A program made the position numbers and the translations under genes. The notes beneath the pieces are model-generated. The model did not search any database. It saw only the letters and a list, made by a program, of their open reading frames with translations, and was not told the DNA's origin. Shown here one piece after another: positions 25,203 through 34,145 of a stretch of DNA of 64,000 nucleotides; position 1 is the first letter of the stretch; each line of letters starts with the position of its first letter. The DNA is taken from assembly GCF_031928785.1 (NCBI RefSeq), contig NZ_JARQAL010000002.1, one strand, 5' to 3'. The DNA is from Enterococcus_C asini_A (GTDB taxonomy: Bacteria; Bacillota; Bacilli; Lactobacillales; Enterococcaceae).

Positions 25203-26144
25203 TTATAAGATAACCTTTAATAACAAAGGGATATAAATCATATACAACAAGACCGAATACCCCAAACTAGAAGCGGCGTAGTCTTCGTCGCCGTGGTAAT
25301 TACGGGCCAAAATGGGAATCGAGTTTTGTACAGGCATGGCTGATTGAATCATAAAAACGCTGAGCATTAAACTTGGAACAGGAAAGAGAAAACCCAGTCC
25401 CCAGACGATTAAAGGAGAAATCACAAAACGGCCGATTAAGACGCCTAGAATATCTCGATTAAACTTTAAGTTTGCTAAACCGTTGCTATAGACAATCATA
25501 CCAATGGCAAACATGGATAGTGGGGTCGTCAAATCTGCCAAATAGCCACCGAAGTTTTGTAAAAAGCTTGGGACCGGTTTGGTGGTCAGTATCCATAAAA
25601 GGCCGATAATAAAGCCCATTAAAGCTGGCGTTAAAATCTTTTTTATCAAGACTAAAGGATGAAACGTAATTCGCGTTTGTTCAATTTCTGGATTATCTTG
25701 AGCCAATGTGTAAATGCCAATGGTCCAAAAGAAAGTCGTATTGACGATGTAGTACAAGAGGACATAAGGGATTGCCTTTTCACCAAAAATAGCCAGATTA
25801 ATGGGCAGACCGATAAAAATCGTATTGGAAAAGGTAAACATGGTAGAAAATGCGCCTTTGCGACTGTCTTTAATGTGAAAAACGCGCCGATAGATTAGGC
25901 TAAGAAGAAAGGTCAGCGACATAGAGATTACCGGAATAATCATCCCAGAAAATAATGAGAGAAATTCTGAGCGAGAAAAATTTTCCGTCATATTTAAAAA
26001 CATATTGAATGGGAGAGCTAAATTTAGCACTAATTTTGAAAAAATATCAGCCACTTGATTGTTAAACCACTGTTTGTAAGATAAAAAATAGCCGAGAAAC
26101 ATCAGAGCAAAAATAGCAAAAATATTAATATAGGCTTGTAGCAT
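25203..26144 (-). CDS. Auxin efflux carrier (AEC) family transporter
   Basis: 313 aa with about ten predicted membrane segments in two halves. AEC proteins in lactic bacteria often export or exchange organic acids such as malate; the substrate cannot be told here. Conserved features are the N-terminal IFALMFLGYFLSY and the C-terminal IQSAMPVQNSIPILARNY, the family signature. The start at 26144 lies eight bases after GAGAGGAG; a longer start would include that site. It is transcribed alone, downstream of the yidC terminator. Confidence 0.85.
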   Translation of the reverse strand: MLQAYINIFAIFALMFLGYFLSYKQWFNNQVADIFSKLVLNLALPFNMFLNMTENFSRSEFLSLFSGMIIPVISMSLTFLLSLIYRRVFHIKDSRKGAFSTMFTFSNTIFIGLPINLAIFGEKAIPYVLLYYIVNTTFFWTIGIYTLAQDNPEIEQTRITFHPLVLIKKILTPALMGFIIGLLWILTTKPVPSFLQNFGGYLADLTTPLSMFAIGMIVYSNGLANLKFNRDILGVLIGRFVISPLIVWGLGFLFPVPSLMLSVFMIQSAMPVQNSIPILARNYHGDEDYAASSLGYSVLLYMIYIPLLLKVIL

Positions 26145-26175
26145 ATAAAGGACTCCTCTCAATTGTAATGAATTG

Positions 26176-26205
26176 AAAAACCTCCTGTGAGCGAGTCACA
26201 GGAGG
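26176..26205 (-). terminator. Terminator of yidC
   Basis: CCTCCTGTGA and TCACAGGAGG pair perfectly over ten bases with a 5-nt loop, followed on the minus strand by five T. Confidence 0.92.
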
Positions 26206-26213
26206 CTAAATTT

Positions 26214-27152
26214 TTATTTTTTCCTAGATTGTTTTCCGGCGTTTCGGCCTCCACCATTGGCATTCCGATTTTTAGGTTTTGCTTCAGGGGTAACATCTTT
26301 GCGTTCCACTTGTTGCTTCGGTGGGGTCACCACAACTTTTGGTGGATTCTTTTTCATTTCTTCTTGAATTTGGGCTTTAATCCGTGGTTTCATAATAACG
26401 TTGGTGATAAAGGTTTGCAGACAAGCAATAAAACCACCTACCACCCAGTACAAAGTAACTCCGGCTGGTGCCCCAATGGAGAACATGACAATCATCAATG
26501 GGGAAGCAAAGGACATCATCCGCATTTGTTTCTTTTGTTCTTCAGGAATGCCAATCATGCTGATGACACTTTGTAAAGCATATAAAATCCCGGAAAGAAC
26601 CACAAAAATCATATTTGGATGGCCTAAGTCAATGCCGAAAAAGCTAGCATTTGTTAACAGTGGAGAATAGCGGGCCGTGGTATACAAGGCTGAGAAAATT
26701 GGCATTTGAATCAACAGAGGCAGACAGCCCATGCCACCAAACATGCTCACGCCGTTTTCTTTATAGACAGCATTCATTTCTTGTTGAGCAGCCATTTGTT
26801 CTTGTTGAGTAGTAGCTGCTTTTAATTTAGCTTGAACGGCATCTAACTGGGGTTTGATATATTGCATCTTTTCTGATTGAACCATGGTTTGACGAGATTG
26901 GTGAATCCCTAATGGCAAGATGACAAAGCGCACAATCAATGTGACTAAAATAATCGCCCAACCATATTGATTTGGGCCACCTACTAAGTCCGCTAGAATT
27001 TCTAGGAGACTGTTTAAAGGAGCAACTAAGATTTTATACATAAAACTAGTGGTATCAGGAGTGCCGTCGGATTTCATCTTGACACAGCCGGATAAAAAGA
27101 GCAATAACATCAGCATGCCAGAACCTAGCAGCCAATTTTTGAGTTTCTTCAT
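26214..27152 (-). CDS. yidC: Membrane protein insertase YidC/Oxa1
   Basis: 312 aa. A lipoprotein signal peptide ends at LSGC with Cys23 as the lipidation site. The YidC domain has five membrane segments with ILVTLIVRFVILPLG at the conserved-arginine helix and FGGMGCLPLLIQMPIFSALY. A basic, lysine/arginine-rich C-terminal tail (~270-312) is the ribosome-binding type seen in YidC2. It inserts membrane proteins with or without SecYEG. Gram-positives usually have two copies; the basic tail suggests the YidC2 paralogue, by analogy. Confidence 0.92.
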   Translation of the reverse strand: MKKLKNWLLGSGMLMLLLFLSGCVKMKSDGTPDTTSFMYKILVAPLNSLLEILADLVGGPNQYGWAIILVTLIVRFVILPLGIHQSRQTMVQSEKMQYIKPQLDAVQAKLKAATTQQEQMAAQQEMNAVYKENGVSMFGGMGCLPLLIQMPIFSALYTTARYSPLLTNASFFGIDLGHPNMIFVVLSGILYALQSVISMIGIPEEQKKQMRMMSFASPLMIVMFSIGAPAGVTLYWVVGGFIACLQTFITNVIMKPRIKAQIQEEMKKNPPKVVVTPPKQQVERKDVTPEAKPKNRNANGGGRNAGKQSRKK

Positions 27153-27237
27153 GGGTTTCTTCCTCTACTTATTGAATTTTACACAAGAATAATCATACTA
27201 AAAAAGCCCCCAGATTTCAATGAATTCACGAAAAAGT

Positions 27238-27267
27238 CAAAAAGAAGGCTAAAACTAGCCTTCTTAA
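27238..27267 (-). terminator. Terminator of acyP
   Basis: AAGAAGGCTA and TAGCCTTCTT pair around a four-base loop, with T-rich sequence downstream on the minus strand. The right arm overlaps the acyP stop codon. Confidence 0.8.
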
Positions 27268-27539
27268 GCATAAGTGACTTGGAAATTCGTCGCTTTAAAG
27301 GGAGGGATGTCTTCAATGGTCAACTGACTCACTTTGCCTGCAGGAGAAGGTGAGTTTTTTATAATGGTAATAAATTTTTCCATAACTGCCGTTTCTCCTT
27401 GAGCTTCAATGGATACTGATCCATCTGCTTCATTCCACACTCGGCCAACTACACCTAACTGGTCAGCCTCCATTTTGGTTAAATAGCGAAACCCTACTCC
27501 TTGAACCCGGCCAATTACATTCATTCGGACACTTTTCAT
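27264..27539 (-). CDS. Acylphosphatase
   Basis: 91 aa, the normal size. GRVQGVGFRYL is the phosphate-binding loop with the catalytic arginine, and WNEADGSVSIEAQG carries the catalytic asparagine region. It hydrolyses carboxyl-phosphate bonds such as in 1,3-bisphosphoglycerate or acetyl phosphate. The start is set by AAAGGAGGG; a 15-codon upstream extension has no support. It lies between yidC and a divergent RNA methyltransferase gene. Confidence 0.93.
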   Translation of the reverse strand: MKSVRMNVIGRVQGVGFRYLTKMEADQLGVVGRVWNEADGSVSIEAQGETAVMEKFITIIKNSPSPAGKVSQLTIEDIPPFKATNFQVTYA

Positions 27540-27687
27540 GAGGAACCCTCCTTTTATTCTCACTTTTTTGCTTCGTGGATTCATTTAGCCTTTCTTATTT
27601 ATGATACCGTTTTTTTGATTTCCTAACAAGAGTCTCTAAGCTATCTATGCTATAATTTGGCTGAAGCCCATAGACAGGAGAAAGAGT

Positions 27688-28455
27688 ATGAAAGAAATCC
27701 AAGGTAGTAAAAATTCATTGATCAAAGAACTGAGAAAATTACATCAAAAAAAATATCGGGATCGGCAAAACCGCTATTTAATTGAAGGGTTTCATCTAGT
27801 AGAAGAAGGGATGAAAGCTCAAGCAGAAATCGAAATGCTTTTACTTACTGAAAAAGGTATCACTGAATGGGGAGAATGGTTAGCGTCTCAAAGGTGTGAA
27901 CAGTATTTAATCACAGAAGAACTGATGGCAAGTTTATCTGATTTACCGACGCCTCCTGGAATTATCGCGGTCATCCAAAAGCCTCAAGTCAATCAGGAGA
28001 TTACGAAGGGACGTTGGTTACTTTTGGATCGAGTGCAAGATCCAGGAAACGTGGGCACTATGGTGCGCACCGCAGACGCAGCAGGTTTTGACGGAGTAGT
28101 TTTAGGGGAAGGTTGCGCAGATTTATACAGCACGAAAGTTCTTCGCAGCATGCAAGGAAGTCATTTTCATTTACCTGTAGTTTCAGGAATTTTGTCAGAA
28201 GTAATTCTTCATTGTCAAAAGAATGCTATCCCAGTCTATGGCACCGAGCTTAATGAAGAAGCAAAGGCTTTTCAAAAGGTAGCCGTTCGAGAAGAAGTAG
28301 CGTTAATTATGGGCAATGAAGGCCAAGGAGTAGCAAAAGAACTATTGGCTATGACGGATGGCAATCTCTATATTCCCATTTATGGTCAAGCAGAATCATT
28401 AAACGTCGGTGTAGCAGCAGGGATCTTGATGTATCACTTTCGTAGCAAAATTTAA
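27688..28455 (+). CDS. RNA methyltransferase, SpoU/TrmH family
   Basis: 255 aa. An N-terminal substrate-binding domain (1-~95, QGSKNSLIKELRKLHQKKYR...) precedes a trefoil-knot SPOUT domain with motif 1 LLDRVQDPGNVGTMVRTADAAGF, motif 2 IMGNEGQGV and motif 3 IPIYGQAESLNVGVAAGI, all intact. It would 2'-O-methylate a tRNA or rRNA nucleotide with SAM; the target is unknown (YsgA/RlmB-like). An AGGAG site is six bases before the ATG. Confidence 0.9.
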   Translation: MKEIQGSKNSLIKELRKLHQKKYRDRQNRYLIEGFHLVEEGMKAQAEIEMLLLTEKGITEWGEWLASQRCEQYLITEELMASLSDLPTPPGIIAVIQKPQVNQEITKGRWLLLDRVQDPGNVGTMVRTADAAGFDGVVLGEGCADLYSTKVLRSMQGSHFHLPVVSGILSEVILHCQKNAIPVYGTELNEEAKAFQKVAVREEVALIMGNEGQGVAKELLAMTDGNLYIPIYGQAESLNVGVAAGILMYHFRSKI

Positions 28456-28564
28456 AGTTATTGTTAAATCCTAAACAAGAGTTACCGCTTTCCGGGAGAG
28501 TGGTGCTATACTGTATCCAGTTACAAAAAGTACATTCAACCTAAAAAAGGTGGCTTATTCATAT

Positions 28565-29068
28565 ATGACCGAAAAATGGGAACTGGATACTGAGTATTTG
28601 AGCTATGTTGAAGATTTATTAGCGACAGAAGCTGTCCAAAAATTAGCCAATTATACACAACACGTTAACTCCACTCGTTTGGAGCATTCATTAAGCGTTT
28701 CTTATTACAGCTATCAATTAGCAAAAAAATGGGGTTGCAATGCCCGTGCGACAGCACGTGCCGGACTTTTGCACGACTTATTTTACTATGATTGGCGTAC
28801 GACAAAGTTTGACGAAGGTAGTCACGCTTATATGCATCCGCGGATTGCTATAAAAAATGCTGAAAAGATTACGGAGCTTTCTGATTTAGAACGGGATATC
28901 ATCTTAAAACACATGTGGGGAGCAACCATTACTCCGCCGAAATACAAGGAAAGCTATATTGTGACCATGGTGGACAAATACTGTGCCATTAAAGAAGCCT
29001 CGGCACCGATGTCTGCAAATCTGCGTAATAAATGGCATCAATGGTTTCCTAAAAAACAATCAGTCTAA
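28565..29068 (+). CDS. HD-domain hydrolase
   Basis: 167 aa. HD motif residues are H (RLEHSLSVSYYSY), HD (GLLHDLFYYDW), H (ILKHMWG) and a final D (MVDKYC), so all metal ligands of an HD phosphohydrolase are present. The exact substrate is unknown. The ATG at 28565 is used, with an AAGGTGG site about eleven bases upstream; an upstream GTG overlaps this site. A terminator follows directly. Confidence 0.85.
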   Translation: MTEKWELDTEYLSYVEDLLATEAVQKLANYTQHVNSTRLEHSLSVSYYSYQLAKKWGCNARATARAGLLHDLFYYDWRTTKFDEGSHAYMHPRIAIKNAEKITELSDLERDIILKHMWGATITPPKYKESYIVTMVDKYCAIKEASAPMSANLRNKWHQWFPKKQSV

Positions 29069-29072
29069 TATC

Positions 29073-29104
29073 AAGAGGCCGAAGCAGATGCTTCGGCCTC
29101 TTTT
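29073..29104 (+). terminator. Terminator of the HD-hydrolase gene
   Basis: AAGAGGCCGAAGC pairs perfectly with GCTTCGGCCTCTT around a four-base loop, followed by TT and more T. It also faces the convergent DUF218 gene. Confidence 0.93.
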
Positions 29105-29115
29105 ACTAATGAAGT

Positions 29116-30333
29116 TTAATTTGCCAAGAATTTACTTATCAAAATCAGTAAAGTAGCCGAAATAGTGATTCCCATAATCAGTGCTACAACCACAATGTGG
29201 CGTTTTTTATGCATCATCAAAATGGCGATATACTCTCTTAAAAAGGCATTGGGCAAGTAATACAAAGCTGTTTTTGCTCCGAGACCATCTGCTTTTAAGC
29301 GAGCTTGTCTAGCATAGATTCCTGCCCGAAAGATATGGTAATTGTTGGAGGTAAAAATGGCTTTGAAGCCATTGGGTGTTAACTTTTCCATTAAGGCTTT
29401 TGAAAAGCGCATGTTTTCCAAAGTATTAGTAGACTGATCTTCCAATAAAATATCTTCTTCTGGAATTCCTTGGCTTAGGGCGTATTCCTTCATGGCAAAA
29501 GCTTCACTGACTGCCTCGTCTGGCCCTTGTCCCCCAGACATAACCAGTTTGGCAGTTTTTTTCCCATATTTCTTTTGGCGCCGATAAAAACTAATGGCCG
29601 TATCAATCCGCCGGGCTAATAAAGGGGTAACTCGTTTGCCTTCAATTAAGCCCGCTCCCAAGGTAATGATATAGTCTTGTTGGTAACGGGGATGGTTAAA
29701 TTGATACAAAATAGAGACTGTCAAAAAGTTTAAAAAGGTAATGATGAAGTAGACTAGAATTAAAGGCACGCCAGAAAGTAAACTGGTCAGCCAGATTGGT
29801 AAGTTTTGGGCGATAAAGTAATCGTAAATCAGCACAAACGTTAAAAAGATAGCCAAAAGCAAAGTCAGTAGATTCGGTAACGAGCGACGTTCTTTTTTGA
29901 GTACCACCGCCGCATTTAAATAGAGAAAAATTACTAAAGTAGCCAAACCGAAAATCCCAGTTAGAATAAATAAAAGCAAAGCCAAACCTAATAAACCAAT
30001 TACGATAATATCTTGGGTCAAATAAGCGTTGTAAACTAAATAGGCTCCAAAAATTAAAACGAAACAGTTAAACAAAAAACCATTTATTAAACGCGCCTTG
30101 CCAGAAAAATACATGCCTAAACAAAGTGCAAAAAAACCTAATGGAATTAAAATAAAACAACTTCCTTTGTGAATTTCAATAATGGTCAAATAGATAAAAA
30201 GACTAGCCAAAGCCCAAATCACACTAAAAAAGAAACGATTGGGAACTTCTTTTTGTTTACGCCAGAAAAGTACAGCTACTAGACCGATGAAAAAAATAAT
30301 GATGAAAATAATGCCAGGTACAATATTGGACAT
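29116..30333 (-). CDS. Multi-pass membrane protein with DUF218 (YdcF/SanA) domain
   Basis: 405 aa. About eight membrane helices occupy residues ~1-205, then a DUF218 domain begins with IITLGAGLIEGKRVTPLLARRI, includes MSGGQGPDEAVSEA and LEDQSTNTLENMRFSK and the FTSNNYHIFRAG segment, and a last membrane helix closes the C-terminus. DUF218 proteins of the ElyC/SanA kind are linked to envelope integrity and lipid-carrier use; the activity is not defined. Start at the ATG after AAGGAG. Confidence 0.85.
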   Translation of the reverse strand: MSNIVPGIIFIIIFFIGLVAVLFWRKQKEVPNRFFFSVIWALASLFIYLTIIEIHKGSCFILIPLGFFALCLGMYFSGKARLINGFLFNCFVLIFGAYLVYNAYLTQDIIVIGLLGLALLLFILTGIFGLATLVIFLYLNAAVVLKKERRSLPNLLTLLLAIFLTFVLIYDYFIAQNLPIWLTSLLSGVPLILVYFIITFLNFLTVSILYQFNHPRYQQDYIITLGAGLIEGKRVTPLLARRIDTAISFYRRQKKYGKKTAKLVMSGGQGPDEAVSEAFAMKEYALSQGIPEEDILLEDQSTNTLENMRFSKALMEKLTPNGFKAIFTSNNYHIFRAGIYARQARLKADGLGAKTALYYLPNAFLREYIAILMMHKKRHIVVVALIMGITISATLLILISKFLAN

Positions 30334-30515
30334 AGAAAAAACTCCTTTGTGACAGTCATTCTTTGGTACTGCTTCTAGTATAGCAAATTTCGAGATTTTT
30401 CACCGGTTTAAAGGGGATACAGACAAAGAAAAATATCTTTTACTGCTTGTACCGCTTCAGTTTTCGAATTGTCATTTTTCAGCTACAATAAAAGAAAAGC
30501 GAAGGTCGTGATGAA

Positions 30516-31001
30516 ATGGAATTTGGCGTGGTAGAACGAATCCACTACCCTGCATTTACGGTAATTGGGAAAGTAGGGGAAGGTTTGGCAGAAGAAGGGG
30601 CTTCTTGGGTGCCGCCATTATGGCAGTTGACCAATGAACATTTTGAAGAGCTAGGTGAGGTAGTCCCGATTTCTGAGATGACAGAGTTACATCTCTGGGG
30701 CTTAATGAGTGACACTTCCAGCTGGTTAGCCCCTTGGCAAGAAGTAGGGCGCTACTTAGCAGGCTTAGAAGTACCGAGTAATACACCAACACCACTAGGT
30801 TGGACACGGTGGGAAATGCCTGCTATGGAATATTTAATTGTGAAAACCAATGAAGATACATTAGCTGCCACGATGGATAACGTTTTTAACGAGGTCATGG
30901 TTACAGAGGGATTGCAATTAGTAGCCGCAGTACAAGAGTATTACGAAGCAGATTTTGGTCCCGGAGAAGTGGTTTTGTATTTTCCGATTGCCATGAATTA
31001 A
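30516..31001 (+). CDS. GyrI-like / AraC effector-binding-domain protein
   Basis: 161 aa. The protein is a single small-molecule-binding GyrI-like domain, with the usual opening (ERIHYPAFTVIGKVGEG), a central WG...W region and a closing ...VLYFPI strand. Stand-alone members bind small hydrophobic or cationic compounds, and some hydrolyse cyclopropanoid toxins; no DNA-binding region is present. An AAGGTCGTG site precedes the ATG. Monocistronic, ended by a shared terminator. Confidence 0.8.
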   Translation: MEFGVVERIHYPAFTVIGKVGEGLAEEGASWVPPLWQLTNEHFEELGEVVPISEMTELHLWGLMSDTSSWLAPWQEVGRYLAGLEVPSNTPTPLGWTRWEMPAMEYLIVKTNEDTLAATMDNVFNEVMVTEGLQLVAAVQEYYEADFGPGEVVLYFPIAMN

Positions 31002-31041
31002 AAAAACAGGACATTCCCGTTTAGGGGAATGCCCTGTTTTA
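31002..31041. terminator. Bidirectional terminator between GyrI-like and D,D-carboxypeptidase genes
   Basis: AAAACAGG/CCTGTTTT outer and CATTCCC/GGGAATG inner stems with a short interior bulge, flanked by A-run and T-run. Confidence 0.85.
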
Positions 31042-31061
31042 CTATTTCCTAGAGAAAGTGA

Positions 31062-32366
31062 TTAAAATAATCCTTGGAAAAATTCTTTAATACTACGGCC
31101 AGTGATGACAAAGAAGTTGGCTTTTTCTACCTTAGTATTTGTGTGAATGGCACTGGTTGGGATGGAAGTGTTATCCAAGTAACCTAAATCATCTTCGGCT
31201 AAAGCTACGGTTGCTTTTCCGACTTCCGCACCTTTTTGAACGGGAGCGGTTAGTTCTTTATCTTTCGCAGCTTTGTTTAATTCTGGAGTGATGGTCAACT
31301 TGGTTTTGTCCATGTCATTTCGTACCCAAAGTGTTACCGGGTCAGCTAGGGAGACTTTGACACTTAACTCTTTTCCGTCTTTTACAGTTAAGGTTTTCAA
31401 ATCAGGAATTTGACTGCCACTAGTTGAGATTTCTTCTTGTTTCCAATTGTCAAAGGTGTAGTCCATTAATTTGCTAGTTTCTACAAAACGAGCACTGGGA
31501 TCTTCTGCATGGTTGGTGGCATTTAACACGACGGTGATAATTCGTTGGTTGTCTTTGGTCATGGTTCCCACAAAACACGCACCGGCTAAATCGGTGGTCC
31601 CGGTTTTCAAACCGTCCACGCCTTCTTTTTCATTTAAAAAGCCAGGCAACATCCAGTTCCAATTGACCATTTCTACTGCTGAAGTAGTGCCTTCTGCAAA
31701 GACTTCAGTAGGGGTACTGCTGACTTCTAAAACGTCAGGAAAGTCTTGAATTAAATGACGGGCGACAATTGCCACGTCTTTTGCAGACATTAAGTTTTCT
31801 GCATCAGCGGCACTTCCAGGATAAAGATTGTCTCCTAAATAGGCATTGTTCAAGCCAGAAGCATTGACTAAAGTCGCATCGGTAATGCCCCATTCTTCCA
31901 CTTGGGCTTTCATCATATCTACGAATTCTGGTTCGCTACCGGCAATTTTTTCTCCTAGAGCGACGATGGCCGCATTACCCGAAGCAATCAGACTCGCGTG
32001 GAATAGTTCTTTTACGCTGTAATCTTCACCAGCATTTAAGGCTACATTGGAAAGATCAGGGGCAACAGAAAGGTCTGCGGTACTTTGAGAAATCGTCACA
32101 GGATCTTCCCAGGTCATTTTTCCTTCTTTGATTTGTTCTTCCACAATATATAGACCAATAATCTTGGTCACTGAAGCGATACCCATTGGTGTTTCGGCAT
32201 CTTGTTCATAAAAGATTTTTCCCGTTTCAGCATCGACGGAAATGGCCGCTTTGCTAGCTACACTGAAATTACTTTCGGCTGCTTGAACGGTTTGAGTAGG
32301 GAGTAATGAAAAGAGAAATCCCAAGGTAAAGATGGTGGTAATCAGTACACGAAAACGTTTGGTCAT
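31062..32366 (-). CDS. D-alanyl-D-alanine carboxypeptidase (PBP5/DacA type)
   Basis: 434 aa. Signal peptide 1-29 (cleavage after VQA). The serine-peptidase motifs are S65-V-T-K68, S129-G-N131 and K254-T-G256, in the normal order. A second C-terminal beta domain (~300-410) and an amphipathic C-terminal segment (ITGRSIKEFFQGLF) anchor such enzymes to the outer face of the membrane. It trims the terminal D-Ala from peptidoglycan pentapeptides. The sequence begins MTKRFRVLITT with GGAG six bases before the start. Preceded by its own promoter and followed by no gene on its strand. Confidence 0.93.
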   Translation of the reverse strand: MTKRFRVLITTIFTLGFLFSLLPTQTVQAAESNFSVASKAAISVDAETGKIFYEQDAETPMGIASVTKIIGLYIVEEQIKEGKMTWEDPVTISQSTADLSVAPDLSNVALNAGEDYSVKELFHASLIASGNAAIVALGEKIAGSEPEFVDMMKAQVEEWGITDATLVNASGLNNAYLGDNLYPGSAADAENLMSAKDVAIVARHLIQDFPDVLEVSSTPTEVFAEGTTSAVEMVNWNWMLPGFLNEKEGVDGLKTGTTDLAGACFVGTMTKDNQRIITVVLNATNHAEDPSARFVETSKLMDYTFDNWKQEEISTSGSQIPDLKTLTVKDGKELSVKVSLADPVTLWVRNDMDKTKLTITPELNKAAKDKELTAPVQKGAEVGKATVALAEDDLGYLDNTSIPTSAIHTNTKVEKANFFVITGRSIKEFFQGLF

Positions 32367-32413
32367 AATGAAACTCCTTTAGTAGTATCGACATATGGTG
32401 CATTCAACAACAA

Positions 32414-32442
32414 ATTTTAGCAAAGTTCACCATCACATTCAA
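32414..32442 (-). promoter_or_regulatory. Promoter of the D,D-carboxypeptidase gene
   Basis: Minus-strand TTGAAT (32442-32437), 17-bp spacer, TAAAAT (32419-32414), about 45 bases before the start codon. Confidence 0.65.
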
Positions 32443-32520
32443 TGATTTCTAACGGACTTTAACAATAAAAAAGGTTAGTCGTATCTTGGTTTTAGTTATA
32501 AGTTGTGAAGCAAAGGCTAT

Positions 32521-32552
32521 AAAAAAACTACCGCAAACACTTTGCGGTAGTT
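32521..32552 (-). terminator. Terminator after the 48-aa membrane peptide gene
   Basis: ACTACCGCAAA pairs perfectly with TTTGCGGTAGT around a three-base loop, followed on the minus strand by seven T. Confidence 0.93.
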
Positions 32553-32583
32553 AAATGAAATGTTTAGCTGAAGTAGTAAGAAC

Positions 32584-32730
32584 TTAGCGACGGTGTTCGT
32601 CACGAATGCGAACAGGAACTTTTTCCATTTGGGATTCACTGTTTACGTATTGGAAGACTGCATAAGTGGAGATTCCCAAAACAAGTAAAAGTCCTAAAAG
32701 TGAAAATAAAGTAATAAATGTCATAAACAT
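32584..32730 (-). CDS. Small membrane peptide of unknown function (48 aa)
   Basis: Reads MFMTFITLFSLLGLLLVLG then a short polar tail ending in VPVRIRDEHRR. It is one membrane helix (~4-27) with a charged C-terminal tail. AAAAGGAGGTC, a near-perfect ribosome site, lies seven bases before the ATG, and a strong terminator follows 32 bases after the stop, so it is a real, singly transcribed gene despite its size. I do not recognise the family. It sits between the D,D-carboxypeptidase and DUF4828 genes, all on the same strand, which hints at an envelope role but proves nothing. Confidence 0.8.
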   Translation of the reverse strand: MFMTFITLFSLLGLLLVLGISTYAVFQYVNSESQMEKVPVRIRDEHRR

Positions 32731-32844
32731 TGAAAAGACCTCCTTTTAATCAAGCAAGTGGATGATGTTGGCTACGGAAAACGAATACATCTCTACATAA
32801 ATTATTATACCAGTTATTGAGGAAAGAAACGAACAAAAGGTTCT

Positions 32845-33201
32845 TTATTCTTCAATTCGGCTGAGTGGATAGCTATGTCCTTCTGTTTCATCAAAAAAGG
32901 ACAGTTGCCCACCTTTTCTTTCAAAAATAATGGAATAACCAAGACGATCCAAAAAAACAAGGCGTTGAGGACTTAATTCCACAATGGAAACAGGCTCTAC
33001 TTGATCTTGGAAGAGCAGTTTGTATTCGGGAGTGACAGTGATGGTCACAGGGCGATGTTGACTACTTTTTTGGTAAGCCCACTGTCCAATATAATCTTTA
33101 TAATAATCTTTAGCGACTGGTTGCCGACGTTTTACCACAAAAGATCCAATCCCACCGGTTACAAGTGAAAGTCCTAATAATAAAGGAAATCTTTTTTTCA
33201 T
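32845..33201 (-). CDS. DUF4828-type membrane-anchored protein
   Basis: 118 aa. An N-terminal signal anchor (MKKRFPLLLGLSLVTGGIG) is followed by a small beta-rich extracellular domain containing YKDYIGQWAYQKSSQHRPV and a C-terminal GHSYPLSR. This resembles DUF4828 proteins of lactic bacteria, whose function is unknown. The ATG at 33201 follows GAGGTG by six bases; a GTG three codons upstream overlaps that site. Confidence 0.75.
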   Translation of the reverse strand: MKKRFPLLLGLSLVTGGIGSFVVKRRQPVAKDYYKDYIGQWAYQKSSQHRPVTITVTPEYKLLFQDQVEPVSIVELSPQRLVFLDRLGYSIIFERKGGQLSFFDETEGHSYPLSRIEE

Positions 33202-33397
33202 ATTGGTCACCTCAAGTTCTTGAATGTCTCATAGTATAGCACTGTTTTTCTGCTAGTTCCTCAGTCTTAGGGTTGATTTTAAAAGTTTTTTACGGGATGA
33301 TAGGACTATGGTGTTACGAGAAGCAATCGTGATAGATAAACTGTTTTTTCTAGACGGTGGGAACTTTTCAAACACTTTAGATAAGATAGGTGAAAAA

Positions 33398-34129
33398 ATG
33401 AATTATAAAAATAGTATCTTGGCCCGCTTTATTGCCAGAGACAATCGCTTTGTGGCTAGAGCGCAACTGTTAGATGGTCAAGAAGTTGTAGTCCATGTGA
33501 AAAATACGGGTCGTGGCAAGGAAATTTTACTACCAGGAGCGTGGGTGAGCTTAGAGTACTGTCCCAACTCCAAACGCAAGACAGCTTATGATCTCGTTGC
33601 GGTAAAAAAACAAGATCAATGGATTAATATTGATTCCCAACTTCCTAATTTACTTGCTTATGAAGGTTTGTTACACAAAGAAATCATTTTGCCAAAGCAA
33701 GAAGGGGAACTTTCTTTTGTTAAACGAGAAGTGCGTTTTGAACATTCTCGTTTTGATTTGTATTATGAAACTACGAAAGGGCAAAAAGGCTTTGTAGAAG
33801 TGAAAGGGTTGACCTTGGAAAATCAAGGGATTGGCGCGTTTCCCGATGCCCCCACATTGCGGGGAGAAAAACACGTTTTAGAGCTTATAGATAGTCAAAA
33901 AGAAGGATTTACCAGCTATATTTTGTTTATTGTGCAATTTGAACACATTCACTTGGCTACGATTCACAGTCAAATGCAACCTAGCTTAACAAAAGCGATT
34001 GCTAGCGCACAGCAAGCTGGAGTGGAAGTTTTGGCTTATAATTGCCGGGTGAGTGCAGGCGAAGTCACTTTAAAAAATAGAGTACCATTTGATTTGGCTT
34101 ATCCTTTTGTGGATCCAAATCAACCATAA
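33398..34129 (+). CDS. sfsA: SfsA-family nuclease (sugar fermentation stimulation)
   Basis: 243 aa. An N-terminal OB-like domain (LARFIARDNRFVARAQLLDGQEVVVHVKNTGR) precedes a nuclease-like domain with SRFDLYYE, VEVKG and FPDAPTLRGEKHV, the SfsA signature. The biological role in Gram-positives is unclear. The start follows AGGTG by five bases; an upstream in-frame ATG at 33308 would add 30 residues not seen in the family. Confidence 0.88.
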   Translation: MNYKNSILARFIARDNRFVARAQLLDGQEVVVHVKNTGRGKEILLPGAWVSLEYCPNSKRKTAYDLVAVKKQDQWINIDSQLPNLLAYEGLLHKEIILPKQEGELSFVKREVRFEHSRFDLYYETTKGQKGFVEVKGLTLENQGIGAFPDAPTLRGEKHVLELIDSQKEGFTSYILFIVQFEHIHLATIHSQMQPSLTKAIASAQQAGVEVLAYNCRVSAGEVTLKNRVPFDLAYPFVDPNQP

Positions 34130-34145
34130 AAAAGGAGGGTAACAA

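Noticed and set aside
26187..26576. 129-codon plus-strand frame opposite yidC
   Set aside because: It is the complement of the yidC coding sequence and terminator. Tryptophan- and histidine-rich composition is typical of such shadow frames.
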